Source: Petrosia ficiformis (lineage: Eukaryota; Porifera; Demospongiae; Haplosclerida; Petrosiidae). From it: a DNA stretch of 64,000 nt. The stretch lies in NCBI GenBank assembly GCA_947044365.1, contig OX345644.1:2580737-2644736 (forward strand), written 5' to 3'. A program made the translations under genes and the position numbers. Shown here piece by piece: positions 43,998 to 56,398 of the stretch (its first letter is position 1; every line of letters begins with the position of its first letter). The notes below the pieces were generated by a model, which did no database searches, was not told the origin of the DNA, and worked only from the letters and a program-made list of their open reading frames with translations.

Positions 43998-44969
43998 AGA
44001 AAGGTGGATAGAGACTCAAATATATTATATCATTTTTGTAGCTTTTTTGCAGTGTGCTATTTTTGTAGTTTAGAATATACTTCCGAAATATATGTTTTCT
44101 TTAATATCATAACCAAATTGGAAATTGTTAATAATTCTCTTTATTATTAAGAAACATTTTGTTGAGTTGTAAAAAACTTTGTTATATAATATCAGGCCTG
44201 TAGACAGGATTTTGAATTCAGAAAGGCTGTGCATGAGAGCACTTTGCCTGACCATGCACAGCTATTTGTTACATCATTCAAATTAAATAAGTCTTACAAA
44301 GAAGTTGGCTTCGTGAAGTTGTAAGTTCATAGTCATAGAACACAGCAGCACATTAGACTGACAAACATTAAATGTGATTATATACTCAATCAAGCCTGTA
44401 CTGTGCATTCATCAATAATTTGTATACCATAAGCAAAATAAGTTGCATCTTACAAAGTAAAACCTCACTGTGTCAAGAAGTCACCTTGTGATCCCATATG
44501 TGGTGATGATGAAATTTGTCAGGTTATGAGGAAATAAATTCTCTTTGGTTGATTAGGTAATAAAATATTAGAAACTATTCGTCTTGCAGCAATAGATTTG
44601 GGATCTGGTGATGAATCAACTCCTAAACCTACGTACAATTAAACCAACTCAACCAACTAAACCCTCTGAACCCACTAAACCTATTCAGTCCAGGCTACTC
44701 TACCAACTAAACCTATAGACTAAATAATAATCCAAAATACCATAATGATGATTATAAGTCCATGCCCCTTTTAATTACATAATAATTACTTGATAAATTT
44801 TTTTTGTAAATCAAAAATTAATTTTCGCATGATAAGTTAGTCACATGATTTAGGTGTATGCATTGATAAGAAAACTATTACAAGTTGAAAATTAAAATAC
44901 AAATTAATACAGTAAAAGAATGTAATACTGGAGTGACTTAAATGACAGCCCCCCCCCAATAATTATTTT
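43998..44969. other. intergenic, no supported gene
   Basis: AT-rich. A short ACCAACT/AAACCT-rich stretch at 44635-44710 could be a decayed Pro/Thr repeat exon, but its frame is interrupted. A poly-C run sits at about 44949-44957. Confidence 0.5.
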
Positions 44970-46121
44970 TTAATTAAGACCCCCAGAAGATGAAGTAGGA
45001 GAGGGTGACATGTCAACACTTGATATTGACATAGTGGTTGTTTCTATGGTTGTCATAGCAATAGAGCTTGTTGTTGACAATGTTGTGGCTGTCATAGCAA
45101 TAGAGCTTGTTGACAACGCTGTGGTTGTCATAGCAATAGAGCTTGTTGACAATGTTGTGGTTGTCATAGCAATAGAACTAGTTGACACTATTGTGCTTGT
45201 TGTTATGGTGGTTGTCATGGCAACTGAACTAGTAACCAGTGATGTACTAGTTAAGTTGATATCAACACATTGTACAAACTGTTTAGATCTTGTTTTAGTT
45301 CCTGTATATCGTCTTTTACCTTTTCCACATCTTGTAACTGTACATTCTTGTCCATCAGGACATTCCAGCTCTTCACATGTGCGAGGAAGACGACACACAA
45401 GCTCAAATCTTCTCTCCTCGCAGACTAACCCATCAGGACAAGTTGAGTTCGTACACTCAGCAAAACACGCAGCTATACTCATCATTTGATTACCTCGAGC
45501 ACCAGTAGTTGATTCACTATGTGAACGAGATTTGGAATTTGACTTGGAATGGCTTCGTTTCCCACGTCCACTAAATAGACTCAAAAACCTTCTAACCGAA
45601 TGTGATCGTTCTTTAGTCCTGGTACGTATTGTTCCATCTCGACATATTGCATCAATGCCGCAATCAACATTCTCACAAGTATCAGCCAGACAAAATGCAT
45701 GCCTGTGTGTTCCTGTGTGGCTGTGTCTACCTGTGTGCCTGTGTCTACCTGTGTGCCTGTGTCTACCTATGGTGAGACAAGATGTTCCATTTGGACAGTC
45801 AAGGGGATCACATATGTGAGGTAAAGTACAAACTGCATACGATCTGTGTCTTTTACCTCGTAACTTGCAATCTAAAAAATCGGGACAATTGACATCATCA
45901 CAAGAAAGTTCACAACCCACTCTACCACTCTTTCTTGACACACATCGTAAACCAGCAGGACACTCTACTTCATCACATGATGTAGCGTACCCACAAGAGG
46001 GCCGTGTTTTTCCTTCTTGGCAAACCGTACCAGGACAACATGTGTAATCATCACATACTTCAAAGAGACCGTGAGTAAAGGAGAAGAGTAGAAGTATGAT
46101 GGAGTATCGCATCATTGTCAT
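44970..46121 (-). CDS. secreted Cys-rich FOLN-like protein with mucin-like tail
   Basis: Single exon, 383 aa from the ATG at 46119-46121, which directly precedes a signal peptide (MTMMRYSIILLLFSFTHG); an in-frame ATG at 46199 would add 26 basic residues in front and is less likely. Seven modules of the form C-x4-C-P-x-G-x2-C (for example CDEVECPAGLRC, CENVDCGIDAIC, CEELECPDGQEC) resemble follistatin N-terminal-like (FOLN) repeats. Low-complexity inserts separate them: a His/Arg repeat (TGRHRHTGRHSHTG) and a Ser/Arg/Lys stretch. The C-terminal 95 residues are Ser/Thr-rich tandem repeats (core SSIAMTTTTLST), probably O-glycosylated. No membrane anchor. It is likely extracellular; the partner is unknown. 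Confidence 0.75.
   Translation of the reverse strand: MTMMRYSIILLLFSFTHGLFEVCDDYTCCPGTVCQEGKTRPSCGYATSCDEVECPAGLRCVSRKSGRVGCELSCDDVNCPDFLDCKLRGKRHRSYAVCTLPHICDPLDCPNGTSCLTIGRHRHTGRHRHTGRHSHTGTHRHAFCLADTCENVDCGIDAICRDGTIRTRTKERSHSVRRFLSLFSGRGKRSHSKSNSKSRSHSESTTGARGNQMMSIAACFAECTNSTCPDGLVCEERRFELVCRLPRTCEELECPDGQECTVTRCGKGKRRYTGTKTRSKQFVQCVDINLTSTSLVTSSVAMTTTITTSTIVSTSSIAMTTTTLSTSSIAMTTTALSTSSIAMTATTLSTTSSIAMTTIETTTMSISSVDMSPSPTSSSGGLN
45040..45240 (-). repeat. ~36-bp coding minisatellite (SSIAMTTTTLST)
   Basis: About five units of a 36-39-bp repeat in the 3' coding part of the Cys-rich gene, with the + strand core GTTGTCATAGCAATAGAGCT. In-frame period, so copy number can vary without frameshift. 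Confidence 0.85.
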
Positions 46122-46525
46122 CTCAATCAAAGTCGTTTTATTGCTGAAATTGCTGTTTTGTTTCGTTCTTTTTATATACGGCGTCTGTTTACGCTTCATG
46201 ATCAGTGATCTTTATCTTAAATGGCATTTTATGAAAATTTCCCTTGTCCATAAATTAAAGTTTAATCTGTTGTTTGTAAATCTCATTAGTATAATTTACT
46301 GTTTTGTTCAAATATAGTTGGTGATTTGCCAAAGTTATTTAAAATATTGTTTACAACAGCTGTATCTATTAAACTATGAAGGGAGTGTCTTTGTGTACAT
46401 GTATATATATATATACTTGTATGGTAAACTCCCCGGCAGATGATCATACTCATATACACATGTACATACCACATACATGTACATACATACATACATACAT
46501 ACAAACATAAATGCATATTTCACAG

Positions 46526-46627
46526 TGTAAAGATTGAATTAGTTGATGATTTACCTAATATGGTAATTTCATCAATATCTGCCTCAATACATTATTACAA
46601 GGCATTTTGTCAGTCTGTTGATAACAG
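46526..46627 (+). other. orphan exon-like open stretch
   Basis: An open reading of 34 codons (IELVDDLPNMVISSISASIH...) is bounded by a TATTTCACAG acceptor and an AACAG/GTAAAT donor with phases 1 and 2. No neighbouring exon joins it convincingly and the family is not recognised. It may be a relic or an unannotated 5' exon. The rest of 46200-47206 holds (ACAT)n at about 46470-46505 and nothing else. Confidence 0.25.
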
Positions 46628-47190
46628 GTAAATTTTGTGTGCATATTGACTTCCAAAAGCGTTCTTTAAAACCTTTTTGTAGAATTACTGTCCTTATTAG
46701 GTTTCCAACAATCAAAATGTTGTTTTGTGTACATGGAGTATTTTAGTGTTCACTTGAAACTCTAATCAGACCATGAACTATAGCCTTGGTACTTATTTTT
46801 GACTGGAAAAAACATATTGCTAAAACATCTCCTAGAGTTACATAATGATGTCCTTGTTAAATTAAGTTTCTAAAGTATTTTTGATGAAAAATGTTGTTTG
46901 TAGGAACCATGAGCATTTTGATGTTCTCTTTGAAACTTTAATCTATAATTATAAATTATAAACTGACACTGGCTGACAGACAAACAAACCGGCACGACAT
47001 CTCTTACTGATATTGGATTCAGAAAGGTAATTAATAAGAACCATATAAAGCTGATAGTCAACAGCACACACTTGAACTCCAGTTGTTAGTGGAAATCGTG
47101 AAGACTACTAAAGAACAAAAAATTAATACGTTAACTATTATTAACCCTTTAGCAACTGAAATAATGTTATAATGAAGGGTTAAAATAAAC

Positions 47191-47196
47191 CACGTG
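47191..47196. promoter_or_regulatory. CACGTG E-box 10 bp upstream of ATRIP start codon
   Basis: AACCACGTGGCAC immediately before the ATRIP ATG has the same ACCACGTGG core as the cluster upstream of AUH. A regulatory role is inference. Confidence 0.3.
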
Positions 47197-47206
47197 GCAC
47201 AGGAGT

Positions 47207-50200
47207 ATGAGTGCAAAAAGAGGGAAGTTTGTATACAGTGAAGACAAATACAGCAAGCCAGGATCCTTTGGTATTCAACATCCATTACTTACAAAGCAAC
47301 ATGCAGCATATGTATCACCAAGGAAACGTAGGAGGTCCCCAGAGTCTGAAGATGGTTCCACACCCATCATTACATCTGGAATTGATACATCCACAGGTCC
47401 AATATTTGGAGGTTCTGTTGGAGACAAAGAAGATGAGGAGACATATTTGGATGCATTAGGAACAGCTGCATTGGAGGTTTATGAACTGAGTCAACAAGTC
47501 GTGGATCCTATATCCAATCCTATAATTGAGACGGATTTTACACTACCACAGACTAATAATGATACACGGACATGCAATGAACCACCATTTAATACAAGTT
47601 TGGCATCTTTTAAAGAAATTCCAGAAAAGATGGACGAAGTTAAGGACAAGCTGTGTACTATGGATGGTGAAAATAAGATATTGCGATCAGAGAACGAGAA
47701 ACTACAGCATGAGTTGCGAAAGAAGGAAGATGAATTACAAGGTTTATTTCTGAGTCACAAGAAAGAAAAAATGATGTTAGAACAACAGGTGAAAAAAGAG
47801 CAACAGTCATATAAATCTGATCTGGCATTCAAAGACAAAGAAATACAGGATTTATTGGAGGAGAAATGCAAGTTGTTACAGATCAGAGAGAAACAGCTGG
47901 AGCCAAGCAATAACCTGCCACCTTCTCATAAACCTGTTAGTAGCAAACACAAGCCTATGGACAGGTTCCTATCAACTGAAGATTTCATTCCGTCATCGCA
48001 AATTATGTCCTCACAAGTAACAAAAATACAAGTTGGTCGAAAAAGAACTCAATCACTAAGCTCTGGCATTAATGGTAATCAGGTTAACTCGACTCCAGAA
48101 ACCAAATCAAGTAAACTTTCTTCCTTACAAACTTCTTCACGGACTCGTTCTAAAACTGATAATTCTTCTCAGACTGAGACCAACGATTCCAACAAATCTA
48201 GAAGTGATCTTTTTCCTTCGTTTGAAATGACTGGTTCAGAACTATTGAGGGTTCTGATACGAAGAGAGTTGCTAGAAGTACCTGATTGGGAGAAACTGAA
48301 GTCACAGATTGAGAGTGACCATACACCTCCTCTTTCATCAGAGGTTGCTGAACAGGACCAACTCACAGGCCTCCTTTCTCTCTTACACTCACCCAATATT
48401 CCTCGACTACCCAATCTTGACTCTTCCTCTACTTCATCTTCCATGTTTGTTCCTACAGTTGAGTCACCAGTAACATGTGTCACACCAGTCTCTAAAAATA
48501 TCCCTCATCAAAAACCTTCATATCGTTTAGGACATTCTCATTTAGAAACCTCCCCTTTTGTTACTCCTCTGGGTATCTCATCGGCAAGACTGTCTTCCAT
48601 GTCAGAAACAAAAAGATCTTCATCATCTGAAACTTTAGAACTCTCATCACCTACAGTAACATATCCAAATTCCTCGAGTTCTTTGTTTGGTATAAATTCT
48701 TCATTACCTCTACAAAAAAGCATAGCGAGTTTGCTTCGTTCGTCCAGCTCATCTGTTTCCTCATCCACCAATAAAATGCCTAATTTTAGTTTAGAAAGTC
48801 TCAGTTCTTCAGCATTTGGAGCTCTTGATCCGACCTCTCCTGACTGTGGAGTTTCCTTGTTACCTCATCTAGAAACTGTTGTTGATGGATACTACCAAGA
48901 ATTACAGACTCTGGCGTCCATAGAATCATCATCACCTTCGATTAATGTCACTATAACACCAGACCACTCAAGTGGTAGCAGCAGCAGGGACACAAGTTCT
49001 CTAGAGCAGAATACAGAGACAGATAGTAGTGGTACAACATCAACTTTGGATTACCAATCGTTATCATCATCGTACAGCAGTAGCAGTGGCTCACAATGCA
49101 GCATTGGTGTTGTTAGTAATCCTTCCCCGAAAACCCTTCTTAAGAAACAACAGGTTTTGCAGATTCTGTATGCACTGGAAACGCTTTGTAAATATAGTCG
49201 ACAAGTTCGTGGAGCTATTATTCACGTTTCACTACCTCCAAAACTTTTGATGGATAGTCAATCTGATTCCAGTGGAAAGATGCACTCAGATTCTTCTGCA
49301 GGTGAGTCTAGTGAATCCAGCGAGGATGAAGGACGAATGGAAGTAAGTAGTGGCGTAACAGAAGAAAAATTTGGAGAAACGACCACTTTAAGAAATGATA
49401 TAGGAAACGGACCTACTTCAAGCACATGTCATAAGGTGAGTTTGAATGTTGTATTGTTAGTTATCAGTAGTTACATGTACATGTATTATATACATACAGT
49501 GTGTTTTCTTTCTTTATTAACACACTATATCTAATCGAGAGAGGATTATACAGATAATGATAATACTATGTAAGATTATTCTTGACTAAGATAATAATTT
49601 ATTGCAGAAATGGTATTAGCTACGCCCATAAGGTTCTCATTACATATAGTTCAATGTTTTTGATAAGCTCATATGATGCACCATTGGCCCAAAGAGCTTC
49701 ATATTTGGCACTGCTTAGTGCTCTTTTTGGGCCAGTGGCGCATTTAATTATGCTTGTATTGTCACTAACAGCATTAACTTTTGTTAATTAGCTGAAGATG
49801 TATTCCCAATGGCCCACACACTAACCCTTGTTGAGCCAATTTGGCCCATGCTTCAAAAAATATCAAAAACGCAGTATATTATGTATGCGTTGTATAATGT
49901 ATATGTTTGAATCTCATTTAGTTATTAATATATACATTATATATGTGCTGTCTATATGTACATGTATATATGGAATGAGATTGAATTGAAACTAAACTCA
50001 TTAAAAATTCATGAATATATCTTCTTTTACATGTACACAGTGTAATTACCCAAGTCAAACTGATTTTCTCAGATTAAGTTCGCATATATATATGTATATG
50101 TATATAATGTGATTACCATAGTGATTGCAGGACATAATGGCAATTAATTTAAATAATGAATTTATGATGAGCTCAGTTCAAATCACCATGATTTGATCTA

Positions 50201-53200
50201 CTTTTGCTTTAAAAAGGACCATGCATGTACATGTACATTTGTACATGTTATAGTTATTAACTACAACCTATCTTCTAGCTCTGAGTAAGTTTTAGGAAAA
50301 GAAGAAGCTAGTTAGATTTCAGACAATTGAAAAATAATCTTATATATCTATCTCTTACAGATGTGGAAGGGCCAGCCTCTTACACACTGTACTTTATTAG
50401 GAGGAGCACTTAGTAGTAAAGTATTAGTTCTACGAGCTCAGGTATTACACAATATTAATACATGAATATATACTGTATACTACGTACAGGTGTACATGTA
50501 TGTACAATGCATGTACATATGACTGTAAGTACATGTATGCTTGCACATACATGTACATGTACATGTACATGTACATATATGATATTATGTATGTATGTGC
50601 ATATACATGTACATGTACATGTATGTACAATGCATGTACATGTACATATGATATTATGTATGTATGAGCATGTACATGTACATGTATGTACAATGCATGT
50701 ACATGTACATGTACATATGATATTATGTATATGTGAGCATGTACATGTACATGTATGTACAATGCATGTACATGTACATATGATATTATGTATGTGTGAG
50801 TATGTACATGTACATGTATGTACAGTAGCCCTCAATAAAAAGTTCCCGTAGAGTAAACGTACTACGTACGTATTACACTACTGTACGTTGCGTAGTACTG
50901 AGAGTATATTGTGCGTAATACGACTGTCCAATGAGCGCACTACGATCTGTACTACGTTGCCGTGTGTACTAATTAATTATTAACCCTCTCCCGTCTAATT
51001 GAAACGGGCGTTTTTGTTGTTAATAATAATTATAGTTTAATTTTTTTTCAGCTCATATTTTATAACACTGAAAAGTCTAACTTACTTTGCTGGAAAAAAC
51101 AGTTGTTAAGAAAGCCAATGATGTCAAATTTATGCTTCACTATTAGCAGGAAGAGACCAAGGCGAGCGCTTGAAAGTATAGTAGTCACACGGGCAACGCC
51201 CACTTCTTTGTTAGCGAGTACAACTTCTGCATTTTAAACAACAGTTACTTTTAACCTGCTTAGCCAGACAGAACACCTTCTAAGAAAGCCATAGATACCA
51301 AAAAGATGCTTTGTTAGCTGTAGGAAAGCAGCAAGGCGAGTGTTTGAAAGTGTAGTAGTCACACAGTCAACGCCCCCTTCTTTACTAGCCTGTATAGCGT
51401 CTATATTTTAAACAACAGTGACTTTTAACTCACGTAGTTAGACAGAACACCTTCTAAGAAAGCCATAGATACCAAAAGATGCTTCGTTAGCTGTAGGAAA
51501 GCAGCAAGGCGAGTGTTTGAAAGTGTAGTAGTTAATGGCGACACCCATACTTAGCGTCTTTACCTCTTTTGTTTGGGCTGTAACTCGACTGCTTTAAACA
51601 AAGTAAATGTCTCCTTCGTAGTGTGTGCATCTCCGTTTCCAATGAGTACAGAGTATGGGGTATCTACAATGGGAACATTCTATAATAATTAAAACATGAA
51701 AGGGTTAATAATTAATCTACGTTACGTACCGCACCATCAACCTAAGTATGTAGCGTAGGCGCACAGTAGTTTACTACGGTACGGAGCGTTATACGCAGCG
51801 TACTACGTTTACTTTACGGGAACTTTTTATTGAGGGGTACTGTACAATGCATGTACATGTACATATGATATTATGTATGTGTGAGCATGTACATGTACAT
51901 GTATGTACAATGCATGTACATGTAAAAGTACATATGATATTATGTATGTGTGAGCATGTACATGTACATGTATGTACAATGCAGGTACATATGACTGTAA
52001 GTACATGTATGAATGTTTGCATATACACATTATTATGTATGTGTGTACATGTACATGTATGTATGCTTCCATATACATGTACAGTATAAGTATGTATATA
52101 CATGTATATACATAAATACATTAATTTTATGTTACTATAGAATGTCACTGTATTATAGTACATGTACATGTACATGTATGTAGGTAGTCATGTATGTACA
52201 TGTCACTGTTAAAGTGGCTGCTCTAATGTTTAATGAAGCCATTGCAGCTGCTTGTTTGTTTGTTGTGTGTGTTTGTCTATGCCTATTGCTAGCATGCTAG
52301 ACACATGAATTTTCATGTACAGTGTATGTACATGTACATGTATATGTAAGTATCTACCAGTACATGTATTACATTAATAATTCATTTTTAGAATTTGCAC
52401 AATATAAATGTCAATAATTATAATCATAATTACCTTTATAAATAGGAGAAACAAAGCAATCCCGGATTCTTCACTCCTAGTTCTTATGACATTCCTCATT
52501 ATCGTCATGGTAACGCTTTCAAATCTTATAAATCTACTTATACTGGAAACCTGTTTGATACTCTACTAAACTTAACAGTGACATCGAGCTTATACTCATT
52601 GGTAATTTAAATATTCTAATTACATACATGTACATGTACATTTGAATAATTTTACTGTCCTTTTTATTAGAGTTAATATGGTATTTCTATTGTAGAAAGA
52701 AGATTCGGAGATTTTGATTGTTCTACTTGAAATTCTCATTGCATTGACTGAAGATTGCACAGATGAATGTCTGGAAAGGTATCTCCATGGTAACCTATTT
52801 GAAAATCAATATGAATACATTATGTAAAATATACAATTATATAAAGTGCATTTTATACAACATAATTTTGACCAGACAGTTATCTTTAAATGATTAGTAT
52901 TCCGTCATTTTGTACAGGAAGTACATGTAGAACTATGTGAAACTATTGATACTATCGCCTAGTTCCTGTCAACAAACTTTGGTACCTGAGTAAGGCTACT
53001 AATGATAGCTTTTTCTGAATGCTTTGGCTTCCTGTACAAAAATGCCAAATAATGAGTGTTTAAAAATAAGCGTTAATTTCTTTTTTCACAAAACCAGTGA
53101 TGTTAGCAATTATTTATAGTCACAATTACTTGAATAATATAGTATAGATAATTACATATACACATGTTTTTGTACATTAATTATAATATGGTTAGGTGTA

Positions 53201-55343
53201 ATGTGTCAAATCTTTTCCAATATTTCTGATTGGAAGAGTAAGTGCCATATGCAGTACTAAATGATACAGCACAAGTGTAACAGCTGCATCATTGTTTTGA
53301 AGCATGGGCCAAAAGCCATTGTGAATACATCTTGAGCCAATTAACAAAGAGTTAATGCTGTTAGTGACAATATAAGCATAATTAACTGTGCTACCTGAGC
53401 CAAAGAGAGAATTTTGCTGTGCCAAATAAGAAGCACTTTGGGCCAATGGTGCATCATATGAGCTTATCAAAAACACTGAACTATATGTAATGAGAACCTT
53501 GTGGGTGTAGTTAATACCAATTCTGCAATTAATTATTATCTTGGTCAAGAATAATCTTATATAGTATTATAATAGTTTCATTATCTGTATAATCCTCTCT
53601 CGATTAGATATTGTGTGTTAATAAAGAAAGAAAAGAACTCTTTGGAGTCCCTCCTACGAAGAGAAGATCCTGTGGTCACGTTGAAGGTCATTGATCTTCT
53701 CACGAGAATATCTCGTTCAAACTATATTGTTAAGATGTTATGTACCAACTCAAGTTAGCATCATAGAATATAAATATATTAGTATACTTACATGCATTTG
53801 TAAATATATTAGTATACATGTACTTACATGTATTTGTAAATATATTAGTATACTTACATGCATTTGTAAATATATTAGTAACATGTACTTACATGTATTT
53901 GTAAATATATTAGTATACTTACATGCATTTGTAAATATATTAGTATACTTACATGTATTTGTAAATATATTAGTATACTTACATGTATTTGTAAATATAT
54001 TAGTATACTTTACATATATATTAGTATACTTACATGTATTTGTAAATATATTAGTATACTTACATGCGTTTGTAAATATATTAGTATACTTACATGTATT
54101 TGTAAATATATTAGTATACTTACATATATATTAGTATACTTACATGTATTTGTAAATATATTAGTATACTACATGTATTTGTAAATATATTAGTATACTT
54201 ACATGTATTTGTAAATATATTAGTATACTTACATGTATTTGTAAATATATTAGTATACTTACATGTATTTGTAAATATATTAGTATACTTACATGTATTT
54301 GTAAATATATTAGTATACTTACATGTATTTGTAAATATATTAGTATACTTACATGTATTTATAAATATATTAGTATACTACATGTAATTGCAATTTTACA
54401 CACTTGCTTGAGAAAGATATTTCATTTGGTTTCAAGTTTAATATTTTTGAATAATGTTACTCATGCACAGTGCCTGACTTTATTATGTTTACATGCTATG
54501 ATGGGAGCTACACTTCAATGTGGTTTACATTGTACTTCGAATATACTACACAGTATTACACTTGAGTGCTATGCTATCACAGACAAATGTAAAGAGAATT
54601 CACAAATTACTATGATTGCAGTACTACAGTATTACTTTGAACTGTAGTCATATTAATGTGCGAATTCCTTTTAGATTTATACATGATGTTATCGGAGATG
54701 TAGAAAGAAAGAAAGAAAGAAAGAAAGACACCTGAGGCAATGGAAAAATGAAAATGAGAGTTGCCTCAGGTGGGATTCGAACCCACGACACTCTGTACTC
54801 CGGACAGATGTTCTACCAACTGAGCTACCAAGGCAGCTCAGCTGGGGGGGTCCGAATCAACACATGTATGTGATAGCATAGTACATGCATTTGAAATACA
54901 GTGTTACTTCACTCACAAGGTACACTATAGTCGATGGAAGTACAGTGATAGTATGTAAACTTAATAATTTCAGGTACTGTACATATACATGTATGCCTTC
55001 TTGCTAAGTGTTGAAATATGTCACCTGCTGATCATATAATTAATTAACTTTGAAGGAACTCCTCTGTTATACTGAGTTCCACTTCAGATAGAATGCAAAA
55101 TAGCAGAGACACATTAATTTATCTATTATGTTTTCAGAATCTTGTGTTTTGGGGAACTGTTACTCCCTGTTCTCAAATCCTCCTCATTCCAGTACACCTA
55201 ATATCAAGATTAATATTTGGATTCAAGTTAGTAAAAATCATCACACCTGACATGTTGTATTTGTTTACATTATGTGTTGTTACATGTTGTATTTGTTTAC
55301 ATTATGTGTTGTTACATGTTGTATTTGTTTACATTACGTGTTG

Positions 55344-55384
<41 letters not shown>

Positions 55385-56357
55385 GTTACCATGTATTAAA
55401 TGACCTCCAAATAAAGGACACCTCTATTTAAATAACAGTTTACTAGGCCTATGGTTATAAAACAGTTACCCTGTATTCTGGTTTCTACATGTATGTGGTT
55501 CCTATGTTCAGGTTTCCAGTTCTTACATGTACAGTATGTGGTTCCTATGTTCAGGTTTCCAGTTCTTACATGTACAGTATGTGGTTCCTATGTCAGGTTT
55601 CCAGTTCTTACATGTACAGTATGTGGTTCCTCTTACATGTATACATGCGTTTTTCTAATTTTCAGTTAACTAGATTCATATCTCAAGTGTTACTGACTGA
55701 ATCAGGACCATATATACTACTAGAATCAATTACATGTTGCTCATTGTATGTAAGTATCTTTCTATTGACACATTTATCAATATTATATTTTTATTTATAA
55801 TTATTTTTAGATGTGCTATTTCTTCATTTAATTATTATAATTATGTATCTACGTATGTATAATTTCATTCATAACCTTGTTTTAGTATGTACATGTACAT
55901 TAGTATGTTCATATTTTATTGTATGATGGTGACATCTCCTGCATAGTGTGCACATGGAAGGTCTATATACAATATATAGGACTCACCACATTAAAGGGAT
56001 GATGTCACCATCATACTATATATATATATACATGTATATATATTATAATAATATATGTGACCGTGGATGCAAAAATCAGTCATTTGTAAAATAAGAATTT
56101 CATCACATGCTTGTATTCAAGTTCTCGTTTCTCAGCTATTTTACACAGGTAACTTACTAAACCTGGAATATAGGTAGAGCAATAGTTGCTCTTCTTGTCT
56201 ACGAGATTATATTGGCCAACTGTGCAAAATCGCTAAATAATGAGCATTTGAATATAAGTGTTTGACAAAATTCGATTGATTTTCGCATCCATGGTCACAT
56301 ATATATATACCCATTGTATGTCATGTATTGCTCAATTGGTCTTAACCTTCAATGCCC

Positions 56358-56398
<41 letters not shown>

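Noticed and set aside
50462..52175. Long open stretches on both strands rich in Met, Tyr, His, Val and Cys-Thr
   Set aside because: They are translations of the ACATGTACATGT satellite, open in several frames at once; not genes.
53768..54390. Regular 30-bp repeats resembling a CRISPR array
   Set aside because: Units are head-to-tail with no unique spacers, inside an intron of a eukaryotic gene; a minisatellite.
54762..54834. Functional tRNA-Ser (anticodon GGA)
   Set aside because: Position 33 is C rather than U and the long variable arm of Ser tRNAs is absent; hairpin and CTTT tail favour a SINE.
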